Assembly (NCBI GenBank): GCA_036395835.1
Contig: DASWCW010000052.1
Location: forward strand, 1-27,935
DNA length: 27,935 nt
Direction: 5' to 3'
From: AP-16 sp036395835
GTDB taxonomy: Bacteria; Pseudomonadota; Alphaproteobacteria; Rhizobiales; Xanthobacteraceae
In this document: positions 10,768 to 18,121 of the stretch, in pieces
How positions within the stretch are numbered: the first letter of the stretch is position 1
Layout of the letters: every line of letters begins with the position of its first letter
Translations under genes and position numbers: made by a program
The notes under the pieces: generated by a model
Database searches by the model: none
Told to the model about the DNA's origin: nothing
Seen by the model: the letters and a program-made list of their open reading frames with translations, nothing else

Positions 10768-11682
10768 TCAGCGCGGCATTTCGCTGATCGTGCGTATGAC
10801 GCTCTCGGTCGGGCGCGAGCTCACGGTCGGCAGCTTGTTTTCCTTCATCACCATCTCGTCATATTGAGCGATGGTCTGCATCGGCGCCCGCGGCACCATG
10901 TGCACGATCTGATAGCCGTTTGCCTTGAGCTGGTTGAGCAGCTCGGGGATTGCTTCGGAAGTCGCGCGCTGGAAATCGTGCATCAGGACGATGCCCTTGC
11001 CGTGTTTTTCCAGCTTGCCCATCACCGATTTGATGACCTGCTCGGGCTTGCGCATGGTGAAATCGAACGAATCCATGTCGGTGGAGAAGATCGCGATGTT
11101 GCGCTCGCCGAGATATTTGACCATCTCCGGCGGATGCCGCAGCGCCGGGAACCGGAAGAACGGCGCGGTCGGTCCGCCCACCGCCATGTGCACGGCGCTG
11201 GCGCCCATCTCGATCTCGCGAATGGCCTCTTCCTTGGATTTTTTCGACAGATCCGCGTGCGACCAGGTGTGGGTGCCGATCGAGTGGCCAGCCGCTGCCA
11301 CCTGCTTGAGGATCCCGGGCTCCCAGGTGGCGTGCTTGCCGATCGGGAAGAACGTAGCCCTGACGCAGTGCGAGGCGAGCGCGGCGAGCACGGCCGGCGT
11401 GTTCTTCGGCCACGGGCCATCGTCGAACGTCAGCACGACCTCCTTGTTGCGCAGGAAATCGTGCTCCTTGAAATGCTCGAACCCGAAGCCGGGGCCGCCG
11501 GTCGTGTCGACCTCGACGATGCGGGATGTTCCGAGCGCGTTCGGATTGTTGGCGCACCCGACGGTGGCGGTGTTCGGGGTCGGCACCGGAGCGTTTTTGG
11601 TGCCGGACGGGAGAGTCTGGCTCGCGGCCGCGGCCGCCAATCCCACCGACAATGCCAGCACGCAGGCCGCAGTCGCACGCAT
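10768..11682 (-). CDS. Secreted polysaccharide deacetylase (NodB homology domain, CE4)
   Basis: Exported metal-dependent enzyme of 304 residues that should remove N- or O-acetyl groups from a polysaccharide such as peptidoglycan or a chitin-like polymer. It begins with a signal peptide (MRATAACVLALSVGLAAAAASQ). All CE4 motifs are visible: TFDDGP at residues 85-90 with the catalytic and metal Asp pair, GTHTWSH at 136-142 supplying the two metal His, FRFPALR near 176-182, the STDMDSFDF motif near 205, and IVLMHD near 240. ATG chosen at the signal peptide, with the purine-rich AAGGAGGAAAAG just upstream on the coding strand. Substrate is unknown; nothing here suggests a Nod-factor locus. It is a single-gene unit convergent with the GYD gene. 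Confidence 0.92.
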   Translation of the reverse strand: MRATAACVLALSVGLAAAAASQTLPSGTKNAPVPTPNTATVGCANNPNALGTSRIVEVDTTGGPGFGFEHFKEHDFLRNKEVVLTFDDGPWPKNTPAVLAALASHCVRATFFPIGKHATWEPGILKQVAAAGHSIGTHTWSHADLSKKSKEEAIREIEMGASAVHMAVGGPTAPFFRFPALRHPPEMVKYLGERNIAIFSTDMDSFDFTMRKPEQVIKSVMGKLEKHGKGIVLMHDFQRATSEAIPELLNQLKANGYQIVHMVPRAPMQTIAQYDEMVMKENKLPTVSSRPTESVIRTISEMPR

Positions 11683-11880
11683 CTTTTCCTCCTTGGCTCC
11701 CCTCTGGAGCGCGATGATTCAATGGGCATTTCGGTTCGCAAGTCAATCAAGACCAGCACGGCGGCAGTGGATTCGTCCGCAAATCGCCCCAATTGCGGCA
11801 CCCGTGCATCATCTCGGCAGCATCCGGCCCTTTCGGGACCATGTCCGGATCGAAATCTCCCAGGCTTCCGAAAGAATGGG

Positions 11881-12372
11881 TCAGCCCAGGTGGCGATCGC
11901 GTCCCGCCAGCCGAGCGGCGACGAGAGCGAGTCGCGCCGAGGGATCCAGCCTTCCGCGGCTTTCGTCGTCCGCCGCGGAGGTATCCCGTACCGCTGGCGC
12001 GTCCTGTGTTCTGGCGTGCGGCCGGCGCGGCGGAGCCGCGCGCATGCCTTCGAGCCGTTCGACGGCCTCCGGTGGAAGCTTCGCGCGCACCGCCATCACC
12101 CGGTCGAAGCTGCCGGGCATGCGGTCCGGCGCTGGAATTTGCAGGGTGCACCGGCCCGCGAAGCTCGGCCCGAGCTCCTCGTAGGTGTGGAGCGGCGGCA
12201 CCTCGCCGGCCTCGAGCATTTCCAGCAAGCGCGCGCGCAGCGCCTCGCCGAATTGCTCTCTCGCGAGTTCGACATGCGGGTTGCGCGCCTCGCATCCCGG
12301 AAACTCCGGCGACCGGATGGCAAAGCTGCCATCGTTGAGCCGCACCGCATGCGCTACCGCGAACAGGAGCAT
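11881..12372 (-). CDS. HicB-like domain protein (orphan)
   Basis: Predicted soluble protein of 163 residues. The ATG at 12372 follows GGAGA with eight bases of spacing; a GTG five codons upstream is less likely. Residues 1-60 (LLFAVAHAVRLNDGSFAIRSPEFPGCEARNPHVELAREQFGEALRARLLEMLEAGEVPPL) resemble HicB/UPF0150: the SPEFPGC strand, then a helix ending in LLEMLEAGEVPPL. Residues 60-120 could be a second domain; the last 40 residues are low complexity and Arg-rich. HicB proteins normally neutralise a HicA mRNA interferase, but no HicA-sized partner is encoded on either side, and the neighbour is a divergent DUF427 gene 108 bases away. It may be an orphan regulator rather than an antitoxin. Moderate confidence that the frame is real. 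Confidence 0.55.
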   Translation of the reverse strand: MLLFAVAHAVRLNDGSFAIRSPEFPGCEARNPHVELAREQFGEALRARLLEMLEAGEVPPLHTYEELGPSFAGRCTLQIPAPDRMPGSFDRVMAVRAKLPPEAVERLEGMRAAPPRRPHARTQDAPAVRDTSAADDESRGRLDPSARLALVAARLAGRDRHLG

Positions 12373-12480
12373 CGGGCTTGTCTCCACTGCGTTTTAGGAC
12401 AAGGCTGTCCCGCAACGAGGGCTCGTCGCGGGGGGCGCCGGTCCGCGCCTCTCAACCTGTGGCAAGCAATTGGAGCAAAA

Positions 12481-12846
12481 ATGCGAATTCCGGAACGCGA
12501 CCACCCGATATCGATCATGGCCAATCCCAAGCGGGTGCGAGTTCTGCTCGGCGGAAAAGTGGTTGCGGACAGTCGGCGCGCGCTGACGCTCCGGGAAGCC
12601 TCGCTGCCGCCGGTCCAGTACATTCCGCGCGAGGATGCGGATTTGAATCTGCTCAACCGCACCGAGCACGCGACGCATTGCCCGTACAAGGGCGACGCGA
12701 GCTATTTCACGGTTTCGGCCGGGGGCCGCACGGCCGAAAATGCAGCCTGGAGCTACGAGCAGCCGTTCCCTGCCGTCGCGGCGATCGCCGGCCGGCTGGC
12801 GTTCTACCCCGAGCGCGTCGACAGCATCGAGGAGTTGCCGGCGTAA
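12481..12846 (+). CDS. DUF427 domain-containing protein
   Basis: Soluble protein of 121 residues. I placed the start at the ATG at 12481 (MRIPERDHPISIMANPKRVRVLLGGKVVADSRRALTL) because it matches the usual N-terminus of this family; the frame is open much further upstream but only as a shadow. Conserved features include the PVQYIPREDADLNLL stretch, the THCPYKGDASYFTV motif near residues 75-90, and WSYEQPFPAVAAIAGRLAFYPERVD near the end. DUF427 (PF04248) is widespread in bacteria and its biochemical role is not known; the CPYKG motif suggests a small-molecule or metal site, but that is inference. It is divergent from the HicB-like gene and convergent with the secreted protein that follows. Confidence 0.88.
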   Translation: MRIPERDHPISIMANPKRVRVLLGGKVVADSRRALTLREASLPPVQYIPREDADLNLLNRTEHATHCPYKGDASYFTVSAGGRTAENAAWSYEQPFPAVAAIAGRLAFYPERVDSIEELPA

Positions 12847-12894
12847 GCCGCCCGATTCGGCGATCTCCGAGCGTTCACGGCGTGCGGCAATCAT

Positions 12895-13203
12895 TCAAGA
12901 ATTGGGCGGCGGTCCGAACACGCAGCGGCGCGTCTTGTCGGGACGTCGGCAGATCCAAAGTTTGCCGTCGGGGCTGGGCGTCGCTTCGTTGAACGGCACG
13001 AACTCGCCGCCGTTGACGACCCAGCCCAAGCCGGTGCTGGCAATCTGTTCCGGCGATTCACAGTCGTTCTCGCCGCAACACCACTCGCCCGCCAGGTTGC
13101 GATAGCCGCCCTTGTTGATCCAGGAATCGTGCGCGGCGGCTATCGAGGCGCTCAGAGCCAAGCCGGCGAACAGCAATGTGACACGAGCTGCGTTTCGAAG
13201 CAT
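12895..13203 (-). CDS. Small secreted cysteine-containing protein, function unknown
   Basis: 102 residues with a clear signal peptide (MLRNAARVTLLFAGLALSASIAAAHDSW). The ATG at 13203 has GAGGGGG six bases upstream; the longer open frame to 13467 has no signal peptide at its front and no good ribosome site, so I reject it. After cleavage the mature part carries a CCGENDC motif near residues 45-51 and a second pair in WICRRPDKTRRC near 88-97, so it should form disulfides in the periplasm. It contains GGEFVPFNEATPSPDGKLWICRR, a pattern I associate with small exported proteins of Hyphomicrobiales of unknown function. No neighbour suggests a role. Confidence 0.75.
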   Translation of the reverse strand: MLRNAARVTLLFAGLALSASIAAAHDSWINKGGYRNLAGEWCCGENDCESPEQIASTGLGWVVNGGEFVPFNEATPSPDGKLWICRRPDKTRRCVFGPPPNS

Positions 13204-13502
13204 CGTTCGCCCCCTCGTATAAGGTCCCGGCGAATCGCTTGAACACGCAGATAGGATACTCCGTTTTGCAAGTTCCGGAGAATCGAAGCACGCGGAATCC
13301 GAAAAGCAGAAGCACCATGTGGTTTTCCGGCAACGATTCGTCGACAAGAAACGACGGGCGACGTGAGTTTCACCACCATGAGGTAATTTCATCGCAAGCG
13401 TCGGCGAACGCGCAGGCCAACGCGGCAAAAAACGTGTGGTCTTGAAGCTGCTGCCGATCGTCGTCAAACGGCGAGCGCTAAAATGTCGGCTGACGAATCA
13501 GT
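13204..13502. other. Intergenic stretch without a supported gene
   Basis: About 300 bases between the start of the secreted-protein gene and the palindromic repeat. It is less GC-rich than the surroundings. Open frames cross it on both strands, but they lack ribosome-binding sites, recognisable motifs and typical codon usage. It probably holds the promoter of the minus-strand gene at 13203, though I cannot point to convincing -35 and -10 boxes. Confidence 0.5.
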
Positions 13503-13635
13503 CCGGCCTCCCCCGAAAAAGGGGGGAGGCCGGTTGCGAAACGCCGGGAGGGGGTCGCTCTAGGCGTTCGCGTTTTCCGGCGGGTGCCGCCGATACGCCG
13601 ACGGGGTCCGCCGAACCTTCCCCACGAGGGGAAGG
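13503..13635. repeat. GC-rich palindromic intergenic repeat (family 1)
   Basis: A perfect 12-bp hairpin, CCGGCCTCCCCC at 13503-13514 with its complement at 13522-13533 around a GAAAAAG loop, begins the element. A second perfect hairpin, CCTTCCCC-ACGA-GGGGAAGG at 13616-13635, ends it. In between are shorter GCCGCC/GGCGG-type complementarities. The layout (two pyrimidine-purine hairpins flanking a GC-rich middle) matches the element between the second cyclophilin gene and queA. Confidence 0.7.
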
Positions 13636-13691
13636 AAGCACTCGATTACGAATTACGATCTGCGCCGGGCACCGCCGGGCGCGCACGCCGT

Positions 13692-13925
13692 TCAGATGCG
13701 GTCGGTAGTCACGCGGCGAACCGGCCGCACCCCGTCCTTGCGGCAGCTCTGGTCGTAATAGGGCCACGCCATCTGTCGGCAGCTCGCCATCCGCAGCGCG
13801 AGATCGAGGCGATCGCCCTTGTGTCTCGCCGTTTTGGCGTCGACCTGCTGGCTGAGGCCCGGAACCATCACCAAGGCGGCGGCAATCACCGCTGCGGCGA
13901 TCATGGCGGAAACCATCTTCAGCAT
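13692..13925 (-). CDS. Small exported protein, function unknown
   Basis: 77 residues with an N-terminal hydrophobic segment (MLKMVSAMIAAAVIAAALVMVPGLSQQVDA) that is either a signal peptide or a single anchor. The ATG at 13925 is preceded by AGGGGG four bases upstream. The rest contains SCRQMAWPYYDQSC with two cysteines and ends RRVTTDRI; small proteins with this CRQMAWPYYDxxC pattern are, to my recollection, common in Bradyrhizobium relatives, always without known function. It is divergent from coaD, 159 bases away. The two Cys could form one disulfide in the periplasm. Confidence 0.72.
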   Translation of the reverse strand: MLKMVSAMIAAAVIAAALVMVPGLSQQVDAKTARHKGDRLDLALRMASCRQMAWPYYDQSCRKDGVRPVRRVTTDRI

Positions 13926-14084
13926 CTCAGCCCCCTGTCCCCGGTCCCGTTTCGGGGACCCCGTTATTCGCTGGCAGGCACCCTAGTGTGATCCGGGATC
14001 GGCAGCATGTGACCGGCGTCACACGCTCCTGCCAATGCCTTCCGCTCCCTTGCGGTTCGCAAGGTAGCGGGCTAGACCGCGCCC

Positions 14085-14594
14085 ATGCCTCGCGCCGCGC
14101 TCTATGCCGGATCGTTCGATCCGGTGACCAATGGACATCTCGACGTCGTCCGCCAGGCCGCCCGGCTCGTCGACCGGCTGGTCCTCGCGATCGGGGTTCA
14201 CGCGGGCAAAGCCCCGCTCTTCTCGGTCGAAGAGCGCCTGGCGATGCTCGGCGAATCATGTGGACCCGTGGCCGAGGCCGCGGGTTGCGAGCTCAAGACG
14301 GTGACGTTCGCGGATCTCGTGGTCGCCGCCGCGCGGCGTGAAGGCGCGACCCTGCTGATCCGCGGCCTGCGCGACGGCACCGATCTCGATTACGAGATGC
14401 AGATGGCCGGCATGAACGAGGCGATGGCGGCGGACGTGCAGACGGTGTTCCTGCCGGCCTCTCCGATCGTGCGCCCGATCACCGCGACGCTCGTCCGCCA
14501 GATCGCCGCGATGGGCGGCGATGTTTCCGCCTTCGTGCCGGCGGCGGTCGCGCGCCGGTTCAAAGCCAAATTCGCCGGCAAATCCGCCCCCTGA
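14085..14594 (+). CDS. coaD: Phosphopantetheine adenylyltransferase
   Basis: Cytoplasmic enzyme of 169 residues for the penultimate step of coenzyme A synthesis: ATP plus 4'-phosphopantetheine to dephospho-CoA and pyrophosphate. The nucleotidyltransferase motif is ALYAGSFDPVTNGHLD at residues 5-20, with His18 of the T/HxGH motif. The second conserved block LLIRGLRDGTDLDYEMQMAGMN is near residues 90-111, and the C-terminal ATLVRQIAAMGGDVSAFVP block is complete. Length and motifs are normal. It starts a run of same-strand genes (coaD, two cyclophilins, queA, tgt), an order that I recall as conserved downstream of gyrA in Hyphomicrobiales. Essential housekeeping gene; high confidence. Confidence 0.97.
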   Translation: MPRAALYAGSFDPVTNGHLDVVRQAARLVDRLVLAIGVHAGKAPLFSVEERLAMLGESCGPVAEAAGCELKTVTFADLVVAAARREGATLLIRGLRDGTDLDYEMQMAGMNEAMAADVQTVFLPASPIVRPITATLVRQIAAMGGDVSAFVPAAVARRFKAKFAGKSAP

Positions 14595-14608
14595 CACTGG
14601 GAGCTGCC

Positions 14609-15166
14609 ATGACTCGCCTGATTGCCTTGATGATCGCGTTCGTCTGCACCATGCCGGCGTTTGCCGCGCCGGTACCGCCCGGCCTCGATCCGCAGAACAC
14701 CATTTTCCTCGACACCAGATACGGGCGCGTCATCGTCCGGCTGCGTCCCGAACTCGCACCCAAGCACGCCGAGCGCATCAAGACGCTGGCGCGCGAGCAC
14801 TTTTACGACAATGCGCCGTTCCATCGGGTCATTCCCGGGTTCATGGCGCAAAGCGGCGACGGCGAGCGCGGCGACGGCACCGGCAAATCGAAATATCCGG
14901 ATCTACCGGCCGAGTTCTCCAAGGTGCCGTTCACCCGCGGAATCGTCGGCATGGCGCGCGGCCCGAGCCCGAATTCGGCGAACAGCCAGTTCTTCATCAT
15001 GTTCGGCGAGGCGGCCGGATTGAACGGCCAGTACACCGTGGTCGGCGAGGTGGTGTCCGGCATGGAATCGATCGATCGGGTCAAGAAGGGCTCGCCCGCG
15101 CGCGACGGCGCCGTGACCGATCCCGACCGCATCGTGCGGATGGAAGTCGCGGCCGACGCCAAGTGA
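14609..15166 (+). CDS. Exported peptidyl-prolyl cis-trans isomerase, cyclophilin type
   Basis: 185 residues with a signal peptide (MTRLIALMIAFVCTMPAFAAPV), so it should help fold proteins in the periplasm by isomerising prolyl bonds. The cyclophilin core is clear: FYDNAPFHRVIPGFMAQSGDGERGDGTG near residues 69-96, with the catalytic Arg and Phe of FHRVIPGFM, then GMARGPSPNSANSQFFIMFGEAAGLNGQYTVVGEVVSGME near 114-153. The ATG lies 14 bases after the coaD stop and follows GGGAG, so the two are probably co-transcribed. It is followed 33 bases later by a cytoplasmic relative, giving one exported and one internal cyclophilin side by side. Confidence 0.95.
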   Translation: MTRLIALMIAFVCTMPAFAAPVPPGLDPQNTIFLDTRYGRVIVRLRPELAPKHAERIKTLAREHFYDNAPFHRVIPGFMAQSGDGERGDGTGKSKYPDLPAEFSKVPFTRGIVGMARGPSPNSANSQFFIMFGEAAGLNGQYTVVGEVVSGMESIDRVKKGSPARDGAVTDPDRIVRMEVAADAK

Positions 15167-15199
15167 GACAACGACAGAAACCGAACCGCCGAGGAAGCC

Positions 15200-15664
15200 A
15201 TGACGCAAGATCCCGACAACACGCTCATCCTGCAGACGACGCGGGGCGAGGTCACCATCGTCATGCGGCCGGATCTGGCGCCGCGCCATGTCGCGCGCAT
15301 CAAGGAGCTCGTGCGCGACGGGTTCTATGACGGCACCGTGTTCCATCGCGTGATCGAAGGCTTCATGGCCCAGACCGGCGATCCGACCGGGACCGGCACG
15401 GGCGGCTCGGGCAAGAAGCTTGCGGCCGAGTTCTCCCGCGAGCCGCACGTGCGCGGCACCGTCTCGATGGCGCGGGCACAGAATCCGGATTCCGGCGACA
15501 GCCAGTTCTTCATCTGCTTTACCGATTCGCCCTGGCTCAACGGCCAGTACACGGTGTGGGGCAAGGTCGTCGCCGGCATGGAGAATGTGGACAAGATCAA
15601 GCGCGGCGAACCGGTGCGCGACCCCGACCGCATCGTTTCCGCCCGCATCGAGGCGGGCGGGTGA
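15200..15664 (+). CDS. Cytoplasmic peptidyl-prolyl cis-trans isomerase, cyclophilin type
   Basis: 154 residues, no signal peptide, starting MTQDPDNTLILQTTRGEV. The cyclophilin active-site motifs FHRVIEGFMAQTGDPTGTGTGG and SMARAQNPDSGDSQFFICFTDSPWLNGQYTVWGKV are present. An AGGAAGCC stretch provides the ribosome site just before the ATG at 15200. It resembles the preceding exported protein along most of its length, so the pair probably arose by tandem duplication, after which one copy gained or lost the signal peptide. The next gene, queA, is separated by a 128-base palindromic repeat. Confidence 0.95.
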   Translation: MTQDPDNTLILQTTRGEVTIVMRPDLAPRHVARIKELVRDGFYDGTVFHRVIEGFMAQTGDPTGTGTGGSGKKLAAEFSREPHVRGTVSMARAQNPDSGDSQFFICFTDSPWLNGQYTVWGKVVAGMENVDKIKRGEPVRDPDRIVSARIEAGG

Positions 15665-15665
15665 G

Positions 15666-15782
15666 GTATCCCTCCCCGTTCGGGGAGGGTCGCCGCCGAA
15701 GGCGGCGGGGTGGGGTGGGGCGAATTCCCCCACCCCGGCTCGACGCTTTCGCGTCTTGCCGACCCTCCCCTGACGGGGAGGG
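15666..15782. repeat. GC-rich palindromic repeat (family 1) inside the cyclophilin-queA spacer
   Basis: The 128-base spacer is almost entirely palindromic: CCCTCCCC-GTTC-GGGGAGGG at about 15669-15688, CGCCGCC-GAA-GGCGGCG next, then GGGGTGGGG opposed to CCCCACCCC, and finally CCCTCCCC at 15763-15770 pairing with GGGGAGGG at 15775-15782 around TGAC. The first and last pairs are also complementary to each other, so alternative folds are possible. Same family as 4384-4476 and 13503-13635. Confidence 0.8.
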
Positions 15783-15792
15783 AAAAGAGCTC
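15763..15792 (+). promoter_or_regulatory. queA ribosome-binding region formed by the arm of a repeat hairpin
   Basis: The only strong Shine-Dalgarno-like sequence before the queA ATG (15793) is GGGGAGGG at 15775-15782, which is also the right arm of a perfect 8-bp hairpin with CCCTCCCC at 15763-15770. A weaker AAGAG at 15785-15789 lies nearer the ATG. If the hairpin forms in mRNA, the stronger site would be masked. Confidence 0.5.
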
Positions 15793-16860
15793 ATGCGCAC
15801 CGACCTGTTCGACTTCGAGCTGCCGCGCGACCGCATCGCGCTGCGGCCAGCAAGTCCGCGCGATGCTGCGCGCCTCCTGGTGATCCGGCCCTCCCTGCCG
15901 TTCGAGGATCGCTTCGTGCGCGAGCTGCCCGGTCTGCTGCGGGTCGGCGATCGGCTCGTTCTCAACGACACGAAGGTCATTCCGGCGCGGCTCAACGGCC
16001 GGCTGCTCAAGGGTGCCGAGCCGCGGATCGAGGCGACGCTCTACCGCCGGCTCGACGGCTCGCGCTGGCGCGCGTTCCTGAGGCCGGCGAAAAAAGCCGC
16101 GCCCGGCGACGTCATCCGCTTCGGCGAAGAAGGCAAGGTGTGCTTTCTCGGCCAGCTCGACGCGACCGTGGAGCACCGCGAAGGCGGCGAAGCGACGCTC
16201 GCCTTCGCGTTTCACGGCCCGGTGCTCGATCAGGCGATCGAGGAGCGCGGCGACATGCCGCTGCCGCCCTATATCGCCGCGCGCCGCGCGCCCGATGCGC
16301 GCGACCGCGTGGATTATCAGACCGTGTTCGCCCGCGACGAGGGTTCGGTCGCCGCGCCGACCGCCGCGCTGCATTTCACCGCCGCGCTGCTCGCGCAGCT
16401 GAAAGCGCGCGGGATCGGGCTCACGTTCGTGACGCTCCACGTCGGCGCCGGCACGTTCCTGCCGGTCAAGGCCGAGAATACCGAGCAGCACAAGCTGCAT
16501 CCCGAATGGGGTTCGGTGAGCGCGGCCGCCGCGCAGGCGCTCAATGCGACCCGCGGCGGCGGCGGCCGCATCGTTGCCGCCGGCACCACTTCGCTGCGGC
16601 TTCTGGAAAGTGCCTGCGACGAGCGCGGCGTGCTGCAGCCGTTCTCCGGCGAGAGTTCGCTGTTCATCACGCCGGGGTACCGATTCCGTGCCGTCGACGC
16701 GCTGATGACGAATTTCCACCTGCCGCGCTCGACCCTGTTCATGCTGGTCGCGGCTTTCGCCGGCCTCGACGTGATGAAACGCGCATACGCCCATGCGATC
16801 GACGCCGGATACCGGTTCTATTCCTATGGCGATGCCTGCCTGCTGCTCCGGGGCGCGTGA
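15793..16860 (+). CDS. queA: tRNA preQ1(34) S-adenosylmethionine ribosyltransferase-isomerase
   Basis: 355-residue cytoplasmic enzyme that transfers and isomerises the ribose of S-adenosylmethionine onto preQ1 in tRNA to give epoxyqueuosine. Recognisable blocks are MRTDLFDFELPRDRIALRPASPRDAARLLV at the N-terminus, LVLNDTKVIPARLNGR near residues 55-70, DMPLPPYI near 155, DRVDYQTVFARDEGSVAAPTAALHFT near 170-195, THVGAGTF-type block (TLHVGAGTFLPVK) near 215-227, and NFHLPRSTLFMLVAAFAG near the end. Length and motifs are normal. The ATG at 15793 was chosen because upstream codons translate the palindromic repeat. It is followed after two bases by tgt, the enzyme acting before it in queuosine synthesis, so the two form an operon. 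Confidence 0.97.
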   Translation: MRTDLFDFELPRDRIALRPASPRDAARLLVIRPSLPFEDRFVRELPGLLRVGDRLVLNDTKVIPARLNGRLLKGAEPRIEATLYRRLDGSRWRAFLRPAKKAAPGDVIRFGEEGKVCFLGQLDATVEHREGGEATLAFAFHGPVLDQAIEERGDMPLPPYIAARRAPDARDRVDYQTVFARDEGSVAAPTAALHFTAALLAQLKARGIGLTFVTLHVGAGTFLPVKAENTEQHKLHPEWGSVSAAAAQALNATRGGGGRIVAAGTTSLRLLESACDERGVLQPFSGESSLFITPGYRFRAVDALMTNFHLPRSTLFMLVAAFAGLDVMKRAYAHAIDAGYRFYSYGDACLLLRGA

Positions 16861-16862
16861 TC

Positions 16863-18032
16863 ATGTCGGGCGATTTTTCGAAACCCGTGGCTGACCGTGC
16901 CATGCCCGGCTTCTCGTTCCAGCTGAAGAAAACCGACGGCGGGGCGCGGCTCGGGGAGATCGAGACCGCGCACGGAAATGTGCGCACGCCGGCGTTCATG
17001 CCGGTCGGGACCCAGGCTGCCGTCAAGGCGGTGCGTCCGGACGAGGTGCGCGCGCTCGGCACCGACATCGTTCTCGCCAACACCTACCATCTCATGCTGC
17101 GGCCCGGCGCCGAGCGCATCGCCGTGCTCGGCGGGCTGCATCGGTTCATGAACTGGCCGCATCCGATCCTCACCGATTCCGGCGGCTTCCAGGTGATGTC
17201 GCTTTCGCCGCTGCGGAAGCTCGATGCCAACGGCGTCACGTTCCGCTCGCATCTCGACGGCGCCATGGTGGCGCTCACGCCGGAACGCGCGGTCGAGATT
17301 CAGGATCTGCTCGGCGCCGACATCGCGATGCAGCTCGATGAATGCATCAAGCTGCCGGCGGCGAGCGCGGAGGTCGAGCGCGCCATGCGGCTGTCGCTGT
17401 CCTGGGCGGAGCGATCGAAGCGCGCCTTCGAGCACGCCAAAGATCGGGCGCTGTTCGGCATCGTGCAAGGCGGCACCGACGTGAATCTTCGCCTCGAGAG
17501 CGCGCGGGTGCTGATCGACCTCTCGTTTCCGGGCTACGCGATCGGCGGGCTCGCGGTCGGCGAGCCGCAGGAAGTGATGCTGGCGTTGCTCGACCTGGTG
17601 ACGCCGGTGCTGCCGGAGGATCGCCCGCGCTATCTCATGGGCGTCGGCACGCCCGAGGATCTGCTCGAGGCGGTGTCGCGCGGCATCGACCTGTTCGATT
17701 GCGTGCTGCCGACGCGCAACGGCCGCCACGGCCTGGCGTTCACCCGGTTCGGCGCGGTCAATCTCAGGAACGCGCGCCATGCCGACGATGCGCGCCCGCT
17801 CGATCCCGAAAGCCCATACGGTCTCGCGCGCGATTACTCGCGCGCCTATCTCCATCATCTCCTCAAGGCGAACGAGATGCTTGCCGCGATGCTGATTTCC
17901 GCGAGCAATCTCGCCTATTACCAGGAGCTTATGCACGGCATGCGGGTCGCCATTGCGGCGGGCCGGTTCGCGGATTTTCGCGAGCAGACGCGGGCGGCTT
18001 GGGCGCGCGGGGATCTTCCAGCGCTCACGTGA
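16863..18032 (+). CDS. tgt: tRNA-guanine transglycosylase lacking the zinc-site residues
   Basis: 389-residue enzyme that swaps guanine-34 for preQ1 in tRNAs with GUN anticodons; it starts two bases after queA. Catalytic features are kept: DSGGFQVMSL with Asp105, LDEC near 159-161, GIVQGG near 199-204, GGLAVGE near 228-234, and FDCVLPTRNGRHG with Asp279. The structural zinc site is not kept. In E. coli Tgt the ligands are Cys302, Cys304, Cys307 and His333; aligned through the flanking PLDPE and RxYSRAYLHHL blocks, the residues here are Ser317, Tyr319, Ala322 and Ser348. The surrounding sequence aligns without gaps, so this looks like a true loss of the site rather than a frameshift. The enzyme is otherwise full length and probably active. 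Confidence 0.95.
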   Translation: MSGDFSKPVADRAMPGFSFQLKKTDGGARLGEIETAHGNVRTPAFMPVGTQAAVKAVRPDEVRALGTDIVLANTYHLMLRPGAERIAVLGGLHRFMNWPHPILTDSGGFQVMSLSPLRKLDANGVTFRSHLDGAMVALTPERAVEIQDLLGADIAMQLDECIKLPAASAEVERAMRLSLSWAERSKRAFEHAKDRALFGIVQGGTDVNLRLESARVLIDLSFPGYAIGGLAVGEPQEVMLALLDLVTPVLPEDRPRYLMGVGTPEDLLEAVSRGIDLFDCVLPTRNGRHGLAFTRFGAVNLRNARHADDARPLDPESPYGLARDYSRAYLHHLLKANEMLAAMLISASNLAYYQELMHGMRVAIAAGRFADFREQTRAAWARGDLPALT

Positions 18033-18121
18033 TTGTGCTCTGGCCCGCCTGGGACCCGGAACCAGGGCGGGCGCAGATGATTGAGTCCGAACATCCGTGA
18101 GCGCCGCCCGAGGGGAGCCCG

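Noticed and set aside
10768..11682. NodB and a nodulation locus
   Set aside because: The deacetylase has a signal peptide and no nod, nif or fix neighbours; NodB is cytoplasmic and occurs next to nodA and nodC.
11881..12846. HicB-like and DUF427 genes as a toxin-antitoxin pair
   Set aside because: DUF427 has no similarity to HicA or any toxin known to me, and the genes are divergent rather than in one operon.
12895..13467. Long version of the secreted cysteine protein starting at 13467
   Set aside because: The signal peptide and a strong ribosome site place the start at 13203; the added 88 residues have no coding character.
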